NCBI RefSeq assembly: GCF_022201045.2
Contig: NC_068564.1
Span: 6,510,001-6,574,000 of the forward strand
Reading direction: 5' to 3'
Length of the DNA: 64,000 nt
Source: Citrus sinensis
Taxonomy: Eukaryota > Streptophyta > Magnoliopsida > Sapindales > Rutaceae
The notes under the pieces are model-generated. The model saw only the letters and a list, made by a program, of their open reading frames with translations. It was not told where the DNA came from and searched no databases. Made by a program: the position numbers and the translations under genes. Position 1 is the stretch's first letter. The number at the start of each line of letters is the position of its first letter. Shown one piece after another: positions 11,801 through 23,667 of this stretch.

Positions 11801-14800
11801 CGAACTTCATAGCAAATAAGTTTGATGTTATGGTCTTTCATGCCAATCTTGTTAGATGGATTTGGACCAACTTGAAATCCAGTTAGGTCAGGGCTGGGCT
11901 CCAATCAGCCATTGGTTTTTATCTTGCTTTAATCTTCTTTTTGCAGTGGACACCAGAAATTATTTCTTCGTTTTGTTGTGGTTCTCGCTCTTAGTGACTC
12001 AAATTTTACATCTTTCTTTTAAGGTCAACAAGTTTCTTGTCTTGTGCCACAAAGGAGCCAATGGCAGTAATAAAATGATTTATGTTTATGCCGCCAAGTT
12101 TAAATCAGATTTCTATATTCTTGTACAAGTGAACTTAGATTGCAGTTGAGAGCTCATATTTATATGGATTTGGGCCTCCCTTTATACATGTATGCTATGT
12201 TGTTAGCAGCTCTCGCGAAGGCAGCTGCTAGTTGCTGCTGGTACTCTGTGCCTGAAGTCCTCTGGAAAATGAATGTTATGATTGTAAACTGTGTACCTAA
12301 TACCTGATTTCTGATTAGTCATTCATCAACCTGTGTGTGACAGTTTCTATTTTATCATTCATCAGGCAGCCAATTCCCTAAGGCTGAGTAGCCGTCAGAT
12401 TACTCTCTTGCTATCATCAATCTGGGCACAATCCATCTCTCCTGCAAATATGCCTGAAAACTACGAAGCAATCGCTCATACATACAGCCTTGTGTTGCTA
12501 TTCTCTAGAGCCAAGGTAATCATTGGAATGAGACTAGATGGTTGTATCCTTTCACGAGCAACCTTTCTTGTACACTGTTGCTCTCGCATTTGTGATCCAC
12601 ATTTGCAAGATCCATGCATTGTGTTTCATAGTTGCTTTTTTGTGTCCCTATTATAGAGCCCATTCTTTCACAAATGGGGAGTGGTAGTGCAGCTCAGATT
12701 GTATATTTCTACAGCAGCCAACTTAGTTAATGCCATGATTAAAAAATAACTTCTAAATTACAAGATAGTGACTTTTCAGTCTTTATTAAATTTCACAGGA
12801 AGTTTTATCATAGATAAGGTTCATAAGGGTGTTTAATAATATGGTTAGTGTTGTCCTTTCAGGAGGTTAGTTTCTTTTAAGTGAGGTCAATTAGTTTCGT
12901 TAGACCTTTGACTGCAACCCTAGGAACATTACAAAACTTGTGGAATAGATTCTTTCAAAACGGTGTATAACTTTAGAGGAAGAAATTTATGTTTGACATT
13001 GCTCTGATTTGATTTGAATTGTTGGGGTGCAGACATCGTCTGATCAATTTAGTTTTTTATTTGCTGGGATTTTATCCTTGGATGCATTGGCTTTCAATTG
13101 TTTCAATTGCTAGAAAAATGTATTTTATCTGCCATAGTAGCTCACAGCCACATCATTATATTTTTATGTTAATGATAGCGTGTTCATTGTAGATGAACGG
13201 CATTTTAAAATTAGAGAAGTTAGAGTAATTTTACAATAAGGGAATCCCTTACTTTAATAATGTAAGGAACAAGTTAGAGACAAGGAAAATTAGATTTTAA
13301 TACACTCCAGGATGTTAATATACTGTATTGGGATGTTTGTTTTCTTCTTTTATTTTTTTAGCTTGTCTAAAGTAAGGGATTTCCTTATTATAAAATTACT
13401 CATAGTAGTTATTCATGAAATTTGATTGTGAATGTATCACATTTTTCCTAGGACTTTTACTCTTTGGCTAATTTTCCAGTTCTATAATAATTTATTTTGT
13501 CTTGCAGAATTCCAGTAATGAAGTTCTTATTCGAAGTTTTCAGCTATCATTTTCGCTGCGCAACATATCTCTAAATGAAGGAAGTAAGCTCTAAAGTTTT
13601 TCTTATCATTTGTCCTGTGTCTATACTAAGAAATCAATGAGAATCCAAGGTGCCTTAATTTACCTAAAGAAGTTGCTGTGGATGTATTATGGAATATATG
13701 ATAAATTTTCTGAAGGGAAGAACAGATTTTTATGTAAAATGAGCTCATTTATCGACTTAATTCTTGCATGCTATCTCCATGATCAAGGATACCTGCATGC
13801 ATTACTCAATTTTATTCACAACAGAACTCCAGCTGATAAGTATGGTTAACTGTGCTTCAGAAATATTGATAATAGGCATGCACATGGTACATACCCTTCT
13901 GGCTAAGGTATCAGGCTCTGCACTTCACAACTCAAACCTCCACTAACTTTGCCTTTGCCTCTTCGGTGATGCATGGGAGGATTTCTTCTAGGGGCCATTT
14001 AAGATAACCATTTATGATCTATGAATCAAATTGTGAAAGATAAAATAACACCCTATCTTGTACATAAAATTCTTTCAGTTGATATTATATTCAGATTCTC
14101 TAATAAGAGAAAATAATTCAATTACAATCTAGTCAAAATTGAATTTGTTCACTTCTCCAAAAAAAACAAATGGGTTAAACTCGTTCCCATTAGGATAGGA
14201 AAATGAATTTCTATTTCTTGTCTGTGTCAAAGAAATTTGAAGAACACTTTGAAGTCTTCTGGAATTCTTCTGATAGTCTTCTACTTTATATGATCGACAT
14301 GAAGGATTTTGAAGCTTGATAATATCTTCTGCGTGATTGCATAAAGACTTGTAGTCTTATTGAAATGATAACACTGTTAGGTTATTGACACTTAAAATAA
14401 ATTAGAAATTCTTTCTGAAATCTTCTTGATAACTATTTCTCCAATTGTTTGAAATCAATGCTTAACCAAAAGACAAGCGGTGTAAAAAGCTATAGTTCTT
14501 CAAGAAAGTAATCTTGACAATTAGCTGTGCTTGATTCGTGTTTCCCAATTGATTTTGACAGTTAGATTTATTCAATGTTTCCCAATTTCCTTAGTGAAAA
14601 TGATCAAGAAACTCCATGTTTTATTGAGATGTCAACGCTTCAGCTCAAGTCCAATTCTCTCTATTTTTGCAGGTCCACTCCCACCGTCACGTCGCAGGTC
14701 CCTCTTCACCTTGGCAACATCTATGATTCTTTTTTCAGCAAAAGCATTTAATATTCATTCACTTGTTCAGCCTTCCAAGTTGTTACTTACAGAGAAAAAG

Positions 14801-16497
14801 GTATGTGATCAAATGTTGAAGAAATTCTAATTCGCTTATATTTACCTATTAATAATGTAATGTACTGAATAGCATTAGAAGTGTTTATATTCATGTAAGT
14901 ATTTCTTCCATCTTTTTATGCATGTGGTTGAATGCAAGCAATTAACATTTCCCTGTGCTTGAATCAGGTTGATCCATTTCTACACTTGTTTGAAGACAAG
15001 AAGTTACGGGCCATTCATACTGGGTCTGACCTGCCTAAAATTATTTTTGGGTCAAAAGAAGATGATGATTTGGCTTTGAAGTTCCTTTCCGAAATAGAGA
15101 ACACTGACGACCAAACTAGAGAGAGCTTAACTTCTGAGATTTTGAAGAGCTTGGAAAATTTGCCAACAATACAGCTGTCCAGTGTACAGTTTTTATGTGA
15201 AATTGACAATTATTTCTCATTGCTTAACATTTGAGTATGATTATTGTACATGGTAAATATTTTCCTCTAATAGTTGTTGACCTGTTGGTGCAGTCTGAAT
15301 TGTCTAGCATGAAGGAGCAACTTCTTAGTGAATTCTTGCCCGATGATCTATGTCCACTGGGAGCCCAATTCATGGATAATCCAAACAAAATATATCTAGT
15401 TGATTCAAAGAACAGCAAATCTCAAAAGGAGGTAATTACTTGCATATCTTCCAAACTTCATATTAGTGCTTTTGACATACATAACCTGATTGAATTTGTG
15501 CAGATTGCTACTCTTTTTACAATTGATGATGATGCTTTTAATGATTCATATGAAAGTCAAGACAAAAGTAATCCTGAGTTGGCCAAGGAAATCCCCTGTC
15601 TCTTGAGTGTCAATCAACTCCTAGAATCGGTATGTTTGCATGTCGTATTCTGTTGTTGCTTTTAATTTGTTCTTTTCCTTTTTCCTATGATAAGTGTGAG
15701 ATGCCCTTCTTGATTTATTTTAAGGAAAATCACTCTTTGATAATGGTTTATCATTACAATATTATGGATACCAGGGGGAGGACACCTACTTCGGGGGTGG
15801 TGAATAATGAATGCACACTTATAAAATTTATTAAAACTCAATAACCATAATTATTTCAAAAGCAGAATATAATTTTTGGCAGCATGTTTTATGTGCATAG
15901 GTGTTAGAGACAACACATCAAGTTGGAAGAATTTCTGTCTCTACAGCTGACATGCCTTACAAGGAAATGGCTGGTCACTGTGAAGCACTTCTGATAGGAA
16001 AGCAGAAAAAGATGTCTCATTTGATGAGTGCTCAATTGAGACAGGAAAGCTTGATTAACTTCTCAATAACAAATCATGAAAATGAGGTAAACGAGGTCTT
16101 GCCTTCCCAAGTTGATGCAGGTTCCCTTATGGTACTTCCATGTTCTTCAAAACCTTTCTCTTGTGCACATTCATGCTTGATACGATCTTTGACACATTTA
16201 TTTGTTCAGTTGAAATATCCCTATTGAGTTATAATGCAGTTTAATATATTTAAAAGTTGTTAACTGTTGGACCTCGAGGACCTATATAAACCCCTTTAGC
16301 TTTTAACTTTGTGAACCCAAACAATATCGCAGGTTGATAATCCCTTAACTGATGAGAGGATCACTCCGAATTCAAACAAACCACCAGTCGGTACTGTTAC
16401 AACACAATGCGCGTCTGAATATCAGCATCATCCTCAATACTTCAGACTGCCAGCATCGAGTCCATATGATAACTTCCTAAAAGCTGCTGGCTGTTGA
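5863..16497 (+). CDS. EFOP2: EFR3-of-plants / SEMI-ROLLED LEAF 2-like ARM-repeat protein
   Basis: My model has 18 exons: 5863-6009, 6547-6621, 7069-7184, 7318-7432, 7560-7688, 9835-9882, 10127-10317, 10404-10893, 11102-11251, 11348-11776, 12366-12515, 13508-13583, 14673-14800, 14968-15183, 15294-15431, 15504-15629, 15901-16131 and 16333-16497. All junctions keep frame, giving 1039 aa, close to the family's usual 1000. Cysteines 16, 20 and 23 precede RYKKLISDIFP. EFR3 proteins are anchored to the plasma membrane by palmitoylated N-terminal cysteines and recruit the PI4-kinase alpha complex. A helical ARM-like region follows (for example CFWSRVCLHNMAKLAKEA and PLPPSRRRSLFTLA), with a Ser/Asn-rich linker in exon 10. 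All introns are GT-AG except intron 9, which is GC-AG. Intron 5 (7689-9834) is the longest. Exons 17 and 18 were chosen because the alternative donor at 16121 leads to a stop. Confidence 0.9.
11252..11347 (+). other. GC-AG intron (intron 9) of the EFR3-like gene
   Basis: The coding sequence stops at AAG before GCAAGA and resumes after TTTCAG at GCATTCCCA, so the donor dinucleotide is GC. The intron is 96 bases, a multiple of three, and has no stop in frame. Retention would therefore insert 32 mostly hydrophobic residues. Homology to the family (continuity from NK to AFPEALF) favours removal. Confidence 0.75.
13223..13401. mobile_element. Small MITE in an intron of the EFR3-like gene
   Basis: A 179-bp segment has 34-bp terminal inverted repeats that differ at about two positions. 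The left end starts GAGTAATTTTACAATAAGGG and the right end is its near-perfect reverse complement. It lies in intron 11 (12516-13507). No clear target-site duplication could be read, so the superfamily is open. Confidence 0.7.
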
Positions 16498-18445
16498 TCC
16501 TAGAGCTCTACAAAGAAATAGACCTTATTGATACTCAAAATGATGCGTCATGTTAACAGGTCAGAGGTTTCTAAGCTGCAAGATCCACCTCATTTTTTTT
16601 TTCTTTTTAATCTTTCTATCTAGCCAGCTGCAAGAATCGACTTTTCCTGTGTATTGGAATCTTTAGTATCCTCAGGAAAAGTTAGTATTGTAATTAGATT
16701 GGTTAAGTTCATTACTTTCCTGCAAAATCAAGTCCTCCAATCATTTTCCATATGCTGCATGACTTGAAAAGGGCAGTCATTCCCGATTGTTTCCTGTCAA
16801 ATTTTTCGGTCTCCACCTCAGTCCTCAAAGATGATGTATACAAAGGGTCTATTTCTATTTGTTATTATTTCCATCATTGTAGTGGATGCGTTTATGAAAG
16901 CTTCAGCCTTCAGGCTTGATCGTATAAGTATTAAATGGGATATACACAATACCCATTTAGTGAGATTTTTTAGTAGGAATTTTCTTTATATGTAGCCAGC
17001 CAGGACCAGGATCATAACCAATTGTTACTTAAGGGTTGTGTTTTCTCGTACACCCAGAGATCATAGCAAATTATGGGGCCTTTTTTTTCATTTCTTTTTT
17101 TCTTTTATCTTTTCTGGGGCATTTCGGATTTTCCCTCGTCAATTTTGTTGTATAATTGAAGACTATCAAGTTCATCCTGTATATATTCTTTCAAGTATTT
17201 TGTGACTACAAGCTAAATCCATTTGAATCAAATTTTTTTGTACAACTTTAGAAATATGTAATTAAGGAATGCTGAAAGCAAATATTTGTCTATGAGATTT
17301 TAGCATTTTTGCCAGCATATATGGTAGAAAATAGTTATATTAGAGCAACAAGCTCGTGTTTTATTTGTAAATTAATGTCACATAATTTAATTGATTAGAT
17401 ATAAGGATGGTAAATTGATGGGTTGGGCTGGAATTTTCCGAGCTCATATTGGGAAAACATGCCAAGGCCCTCTAAAAGTCTATTAAGTTTGGTGGGCTGA
17501 GACTAAGCTATAATAAATTTTTTAAATAATTTCTTAAATTGTTGCAATCAACAATGAATTAAAAAAATAGTTATCTCAAAATAAATTAATAAATAAAGAA
17601 AATAAAAACTTATAAATCTAATTTTTTTAGTGCTAAATTCTAATTTAAGCATCTTCTTAATTAATTAATTCTACCTAAAGTCTTAGGTAGCCTTAATTAA
17701 AACATACTATAAATAATAATAATAATAATAATAATAAGGCTACCTAAGGCCTAAAAGTCTTTCATTAGTTTACATTTAAATAACTAAGCTTGATAGGAGA
17801 ATAAAAAATTGTTAGAAATTGATTTATAAATTTAAAGAGAGATTTGTCAAACTTAATTAGGATATAGCTAACATTTTGATTGAGATGGGCACATTTAAAA
17901 TTGAACATGATTAGGGCATGCGATTGCATGTGTGACAAGCTCTCCATAGGGAAATGTGTTGTGGGCCCCACAGCTTCAAAATAAGAACTTGCCATGCGCA
18001 CAATCGTGATACTAATGGAGCGAGACTATGCGCACTTGATCAATACCCCATCTAAAATTTAGTATAGTTTTAAAAATTCAGATAGGGTGCTGATCATAAT
18101 TATTTATTACAATTTGTCCTCGTTGAAAACTTCCCAACTGTATTTCATGTGTTTAAAACACTGTATAATAGTTTCATTATTAGTATAATTAAGAAGATCT
18201 TTTCCGGTGTATACAACTAATTTATCAATTAATTCACTCTTAAAATTTGTTAATAATAGTAAAAATATTCATATAATGTAACACAAATAGCAAACATAAA
18301 TACATGATTAAATTAGGAATTTTGGAACTGTATAAAAGATCAATTGGAGAAATTAAACATTAGAATTAGCTGGGGTTACAACTTAAGAATTAATGTTAAA
18401 AGACTAAAAAATTACGCAAAATTACCTTTGACTTAGGGAAGTAAG
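16498..18445. other. 3' flank and intergenic DNA with small palindromes
   Basis: Presumed 3' UTR followed by AT-rich spacer. At about 17676-17692 and 17737-17754 there are inverted copies of a TAAGGCTACCTAAG-like word flanking an (AAT)n tract (about 17711-17737). A GGGTTGGGCTGG / GGTGGGCTGAG pair at about 17418-17503 resembles the repeat at the start of the window. No gene seen. Confidence 0.45.
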
Positions 18446-19303
18446 ATGAAATTCATACACTAACTCCATGATAAACAGGTAAACAACTGTGCTTCTGGTT
18501 TAAAGCATCAGAAAAAGACAAAAGGAATAAAATAAATCTTTTTTTAATTTTATCTTAATAATCTTTTATCTTTTGTCTTTATTTAAGTTTATAATGTTTT
18601 AATAATTAATCAAATTATTTAGAATTGGACATTTAAACTAGGGCCAACATGAAATCTTTTAAAATTATCTAGAGTACTTTATTAATTGTATGATTCAATT
18701 GGGGCACGTTCTTAAATAATAAATCAATATTCTTTTTCAATAATCATTAAAAAAAATCAAAAGATGGCCCTAGTCCTATGCTAAATACATTCTCGAGGCT
18801 CATTAGTTTAAATATCACTTAGTCCACATGATTTATTTTTATTTTTATTTTATTTTCATACAACCAATAAATAATGCCTAGCAAAATCCATACACTGACT
18901 CTATGATAAACAGATAAACAATTGTGCATCTGATTTAAAGCATTAAAAAAAGATGAAAAATACAAAAGGAATAAAGTAAATATTTTTTAATTTTATCTTA
19001 ATAATCTTTTGTCTTTTTTCTTGATTTAAGTTTATATTGTTTTAATAGCTAATCAAATTATTTAGAATTAGACATTTAAACTAGGGCCAATATGAAATCT
19101 TTTAAAATTATCTGTAGTACTTTATTAATTTTGTGATTTAGTTGGGGTGCTTTCTTAAATAACCAACTTTTTTTTCAATAATCATAAAAAAAAATTCAAA
19201 AGATGGCCCTGGTCCTATGCTGAATACATTAGTTTAAATATCTTTTAGTTCACGTGATTTATTTTTATTATTTTTTATTTTTATATAACTAATAAATTTA
19301 TAT
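18446..19303. repeat. Direct tandem duplication, unit about 430 bp
   Basis: Two diverged copies lie head to tail at about 18446-18882 and 18885-19303. Shared words in order include CATACACT.ACTC.ATGATAAACAG, CATTTAAACTAGGGCCAA, ATGAAATCTTTTAAAATTAT, AAAAGATGGCCCT and TGATTTATTTTTATT. Many substitutions separate them, so the duplication is old. No coding potential was seen. Confidence 0.85.
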
Positions 19304-19765
19304 CAGTGCTCCATTATAACTCCTACCAAAATCAATCTAAGTTTGGAAAATCGATGGCTTAATATTTCAAAAGTAAATAAAAAAGAATAAATTTTATTGA
19401 ATTTACCAATATTTAGTTTTAATTGAATATATTTGAACATGCAGGTAAGTATTGACCTGGAAATTTTAATAAACTTCAACTATTGGGTTGCATCTACGAC
19501 TCTACGTTTAGGCAATAGTACAGAGGAAGCCAGTGATATTGTTTAATATTTAACATTCTTAAAGCCCAAGAATACACGTGGCAGCATTCTTGCTCCAAGT
19601 GGAAAGTAGTTTTTATCATATACGCAGACGCTGTTCAGAAAATTCTCCATTTTGGTAACGCAATAACAATAAAAAGGGTGCAATTTGGATTCAACAAGAC
19701 ACATTGTGGACGATCAAACTCAGCTGAATTCTAGGGATATTCAATCCATTTCTCCTTTTCTCCCG

Positions 19766-21018
19766 GTAAGTTAGGGTTTTTACCATCCTTTCAATCTTAC
19801 GTTTCATTATTTTAATCTTTTCTACGTTCTGTTTGGTTTCCGGGAATGTTGTATGAATAGAAGAAAAAAAAAAAAGAATCTTGTGTATAGTAAAAATAAA
19901 TATATATATAAAGCTTCACTCTAGTGGATTGATTTTCAGAAACCTTTGAAATTAAAATGGAAAGATTAAATTTTGAAAAGAAATTTTCATTTTTTGTACT
20001 TTTTTCTTCCACAGCGTTAAATTATGCATTTATGATGCACGAGTGTACTTGATTAGCATGTGAGAAGATTGGAATGTACTGTATGTATGTATTTATGTAC
20101 GAACGTATTTGATAAATTCTGTTTGGTGTTATATCCAATGCAATTTTTATTTCCTGCGAGTGATGATTGAATTGTAAGCGAAGCCGCTTCCTTTTTTCAT
20201 TGATCCCTTGAGAGGTTTTTGAAATAACGCCTTTTTCCCATGTAGTGTTGGGTTGTTTGGAGTGAAGGATTTGTTGGTGACTTGGTGTTAGGTTATAGTT
20301 TTATGTCGTAGGTTGGCACAAATGTTGGGCTCATGAGGCTTTCAGTGTCGTGCTAGTTACCTCACGTCAGGCTAGATAGCATCATCACTAGTAGCCTCTG
20401 CTGAAATAGTTCCTGTAAAATCATAGTATCACAGGTCAGGCTTGTGGACCACAGGGGAATTTGGTTAGGTGGGTATGAATACATTGGAACAAATTGGATG
20501 CGTCTCAAATTTCCCCTTTTTGAGTGCTTTTATCTTATTGGATATTTTATTACCGTTTTTCCTTTTAGCTTTGTATTATGTTTCCTGACTTTTATACCCA
20601 ATATTTGAGCAAACACACTCCTTGCATTTAGAATCTTGCTATTATTCGGTATTCCATTTGTTCAATTAATGCAAGTTCTACCTGTATTCAGGTATCTCTT
20701 TAGGCTCCGTCAGCTCTGCTATTTTGTCTTTCAAAATAAATATTATTCTTGTTCATGAGGTAATCTAGTCTCAAACAATTCCCCATCCTGCTCTTGATCT
20801 TCTAATGTATTACTTTATGCTATTGCTAGAGAGTTAAACTTGTAAACTCTCGAAGCTAGAAGGTGAGTGGCCATTGCTGGGTCTCAAAAAGTCCTGTGGT
20901 GAGGAAATTAATTCCCAATAGCTGGGTAAACGTGAGTCTGATGTGTTCTGACTTTTGTGATATGGCTTCAGAGCTCTTTCTCCCTGATGATATTTGGAAC
21001 TTTTCTTAGTTGTTGCAG
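19766..21018 (+). other. Probable 5' UTR intron of the small-protein gene
   Basis: A strong donor TCCCG|GTAAGTTAG at 19765/19766 follows a leader-like stretch (about 19690-19765). An acceptor TTGTTGCAG ends at 21018, seven bases before the start codon at 21026. The arrangement (non-coding exon, 1.25-kb intron, start codon just inside exon 2) is common for plant housekeeping genes. It is inferred from the splice sites alone. Confidence 0.5.
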
Positions 21019-21025
21019 TTTGAGC

Positions 21026-21367
21026 ATGGCAGCTAAGATAATAGCTGGAGTAGCAGGATCATTTGGATTTGCATATGCATGTGACCTACTTATTGCTGAA
21101 AAGAAGCTATTTGGAGGCAAGTTGGGATCTTCTGGCTTTATAAGTTTCAAAACTTTGCTATTGCAGTGGTTGATGCTATACTTTTCTTTGTTCTTCTTTT
21201 TTTATAATTTCTTAAATGATACTTCAGGCAGAACCCCAAAAACTGTCAGTAAGGATTGGTGGGAAGAAAAAGAGAAGAAATTTCAGGCATGGCCTCGAAC
21301 TGCGGGGTCTCCTGTGGCAATAAATACCATCAGTCGCCAGAATTTCATTGTGAGGTCCCGCGAATGA
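21026..21367 (+). CDS. Small conserved plant protein with one N-terminal membrane-like helix (76 aa)
   Basis: Two exons: 21026-21116 and 21228-21367, giving 76 aa. Residues about 4-24 are hydrophobic (IIAGVAGSFGFAYACDLLIA). The soluble tail carries TPKTVSKDWWEEKEKKFQAW and ISRQNFIVRSRE. I recognise this as a short plant-wide family but not its function. Some database relatives may carry names such as 'methyltransferase-related', yet no methyltransferase motif is visible; a mitochondrial or inner-membrane accessory protein is only a guess. The best donor is a GC site (GGAG|GCAAGT). A GT donor four bases further on, paired with an acceptor four bases further on, also keeps frame and changes one residue (Arg to Lys). 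The start was chosen as the first ATG after the presumed leader intron. Confidence 0.75.
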   Translation: MAAKIIAGVAGSFGFAYACDLLIAEKKLFGGKLGSSGFISFKTLLLQWLMLYFSLFFFFYNFLNDTSGRTPKTVSKDWWEEKEKKFQAWPRTAGSPVAINTISRQNFIVRSRE

Positions 21368-22300
21368 ACCAAAGCTTCATAAAGTATTATTTCGATTCTG
21401 TTAATTTGGTTCACTTTGTTTTACATTCTTTATGTCAAATAATGCTTTGTCTAGTTCTAATACTTAAATGAAATGAGCATGCCTTTGATGCCATCTCGTT
21501 TACAAACTTCCTTTTCTAGATAGTGGATGGTTGATGATGTTAACTTCGTTCGCTCTAAATAAATATCTTTGGATTTTATTTCCCCTATATTCAGGTTATT
21601 TTGGTCTATGGATGTTTTTGGGATATTTTATTTTCAAAATTTGTTTCCCATTTCCATGAGAGAGTTATTTCATATGTTATGTTAGTTATTTTTTAGGCAA
21701 GGCAGCAAGAATCTATTACTAATAGCTGGCAACCTCATAATTTCGCATAATTTTTTTTTCTTTTGATTTTTCTTTTTATCTGATTGATCAAGAGCGTCCT
21801 ACTAAATGCTTTGATAAAAAGCTCATGGAAAATAATCAGATTTTGAAACTAAATCTCAATTAATTAGTTAATTAAGACGCGTTTACTTAATTAGTTATCA
21901 TTTTAAAGATTTTTAGTTCATATTTGGTTAAAAAAAAATAATAAGTTTTGTGGAGTGGAGAAAAAAGTGGAGAGGAAATATGATTACATTAGTGGGTTGA
22001 AGCATATTTTCTTGTAATTTGTTGGGCTGTTTGTTAATGTAATGGCTTTCTTTCTACAAATAAAATTTTCTAAATTACCCTTCAAAAATTTAATATTAAC
22101 AAAATTTTCTTTTATAATTTCTACTCGCCTAAATGACTTCGAACGCTTATAATCATTTTCATTAACAATCCGAATAACATCATAATTTTTTTTGAAAAGG
22201 AAAAAAGTCTTAATTTATTCCAAAAAAAGTCTTAATTTATTCCTATGTTACAAATTTACGTCTGATCATGCATGTATCATGAAAAAGTATAAATAAAATG
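21368..22300. other. Intergenic DNA
   Basis: Presumed 3' UTR and AT-rich spacer. No gene or RNA was recognised. The word CATGCAT.TATCATGAAAA occurs just before the following palindromic element (about 22267) and again after it (about 22727), so the flanks may themselves be duplicated. Confidence 0.4.
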
Positions 22301-22630
22301 GTAATTATCTACTATTCATCTGTTTTTTGCACTTTTTCAAAAATACATAATTTTTAATTTTTTTTACTGAGCTCAACTTAAAGTTATATTTTTTTGCACT
22401 TATCTCCTGTCGTCTTCAAACCATTAAGAAAACTAACGGAATATTGTCAAAATTACGTAGGTGAAATTACCATTATACGCTTATAACCTCAGCAAAATCT
22501 TAACGGTTTGAAGACGGCAATGGACAGGTGCAAAAAAATATAATTTCAAGTGGAACTCAGCAAAAAAAAATTAAGAATTATATATTTTTTTAAAAGTGCG
22601 AAAAAACTGGTGGATGGTAGATGATTGTCC
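22301..22630. mobile_element. Palindromic MITE, about 330 bp
   Basis: The two arms of roughly 130 bases are reverse complements with scattered mismatches, as shown by the pairs CTGTTTTTTGCACTTTTTC / GAAAAAACTG, GAGCTCAACTT / AAGTGGAACTC and GTCGTCTTCAAACC / GGTTTGAAGACGGC. The 11-mer TAAATAAAATG sits immediately on both sides (22290-22300 and 22631-22641). This fits a MULE-type 9-11 bp target-site duplication. Related palindromes occur at 61.8 and 62.2 kb. Confidence 0.75.
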
Positions 22631-23667
22631 TAAATAAAATGAATTATAATCACAACACCTCTCATTTTTGTATTTTTCATTTAATCATATATAAGGGTAT
22701 AATCGGTTTTAAAATTAACAACTCATCATGCATATATCATGAAAAGATTGTATTTAATTTTATCCAAATTTAATAAAATTAAATTTGAAATGTTGGAGGA
22801 AATTGTCTGACTTCGAATGTTGGTGGCTTCGCATGTTGGAGGAAATTTTTAATTATAAGTATCTATACATCTATCTACACTTTCACAAAATTGACAGCTG
22901 GGAGAAATTTTCTTTTTCGGGAAATATAGTTATATAAAGCCTCCTTAATAGCTAGCACTATCTCATGTTCCTTATTAGGTAGCGCCCAGACCAGGCATTT
23001 TTATTTTCATTTTCTAAATATGCTCATTCTTAATTTAAAAGGACTTATTTATAGCTAAAATCTTAAGATCCAAAAAATTAAAATTCTTTTAAACAAATGG
23101 AAAAAAAATTAAGTTCTTATTTAAAATTATCTGGACTTATAGTGTAGTACTGTAGTGTGCTAATAATTGTATAGACCAGCAGTGGACATTAAATAGTCTA
23201 GCCCATTTATGTTAATGCTAGGTTACTAGTTAGAAGTTTATAGACAATGTCTTTACGCACTTATGCTATTTGTAAACAACATTTTAGATACCAACTTGTA
23301 AATTTGAAGAGAATGAATTTAGCAACAGTATCTGTTGTAAGTAACAAAATCATATCTTAATGATTTATACCAAAATAGTAAGTACGCTATTCTGACGAAT
23401 TCTATAATATCAGAGGTAATACAATTAATTAATACATATATGGTATATGTAGTTCAATTTATATAACCAATAATTACATGCAATTTCTTAAAAGTAAATA
23501 TACATGCCATAACATCATTTGTTTATTGTATGGTTAATGTAATACGTTAAAGGCTGGAATTTCTCTGCTAATAATTAATGACAAGCTGATGATAATTTTT
23601 TTTACCTGAAAAGGAGATTAAAAAAAAATTGAAAAAAATTGAAAGTGCTTAATTAGCTGGCCAACCC
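22631..23667. other. Intergenic DNA downstream of the minus-strand NAC gene
   Basis: AT-rich. It contains words shared with other parts of the window: AAAATTGACAG.TGGGAG near 22890 (compare about 52280), TTGTATAGACCAGCAGT near 23170 (compare about 43877) and TTGTAAGTAACAAAA near 23335 (compare about 44763). These point to diverged copies of a dispersed repeat. No coding region seen. Confidence 0.45.

Noticed and set aside
14531..14830. Separate 99-codon protein
   Set aside because: It is intron read-through into exon 13 of the EFR3-like gene; only the part from 14673 is coding.
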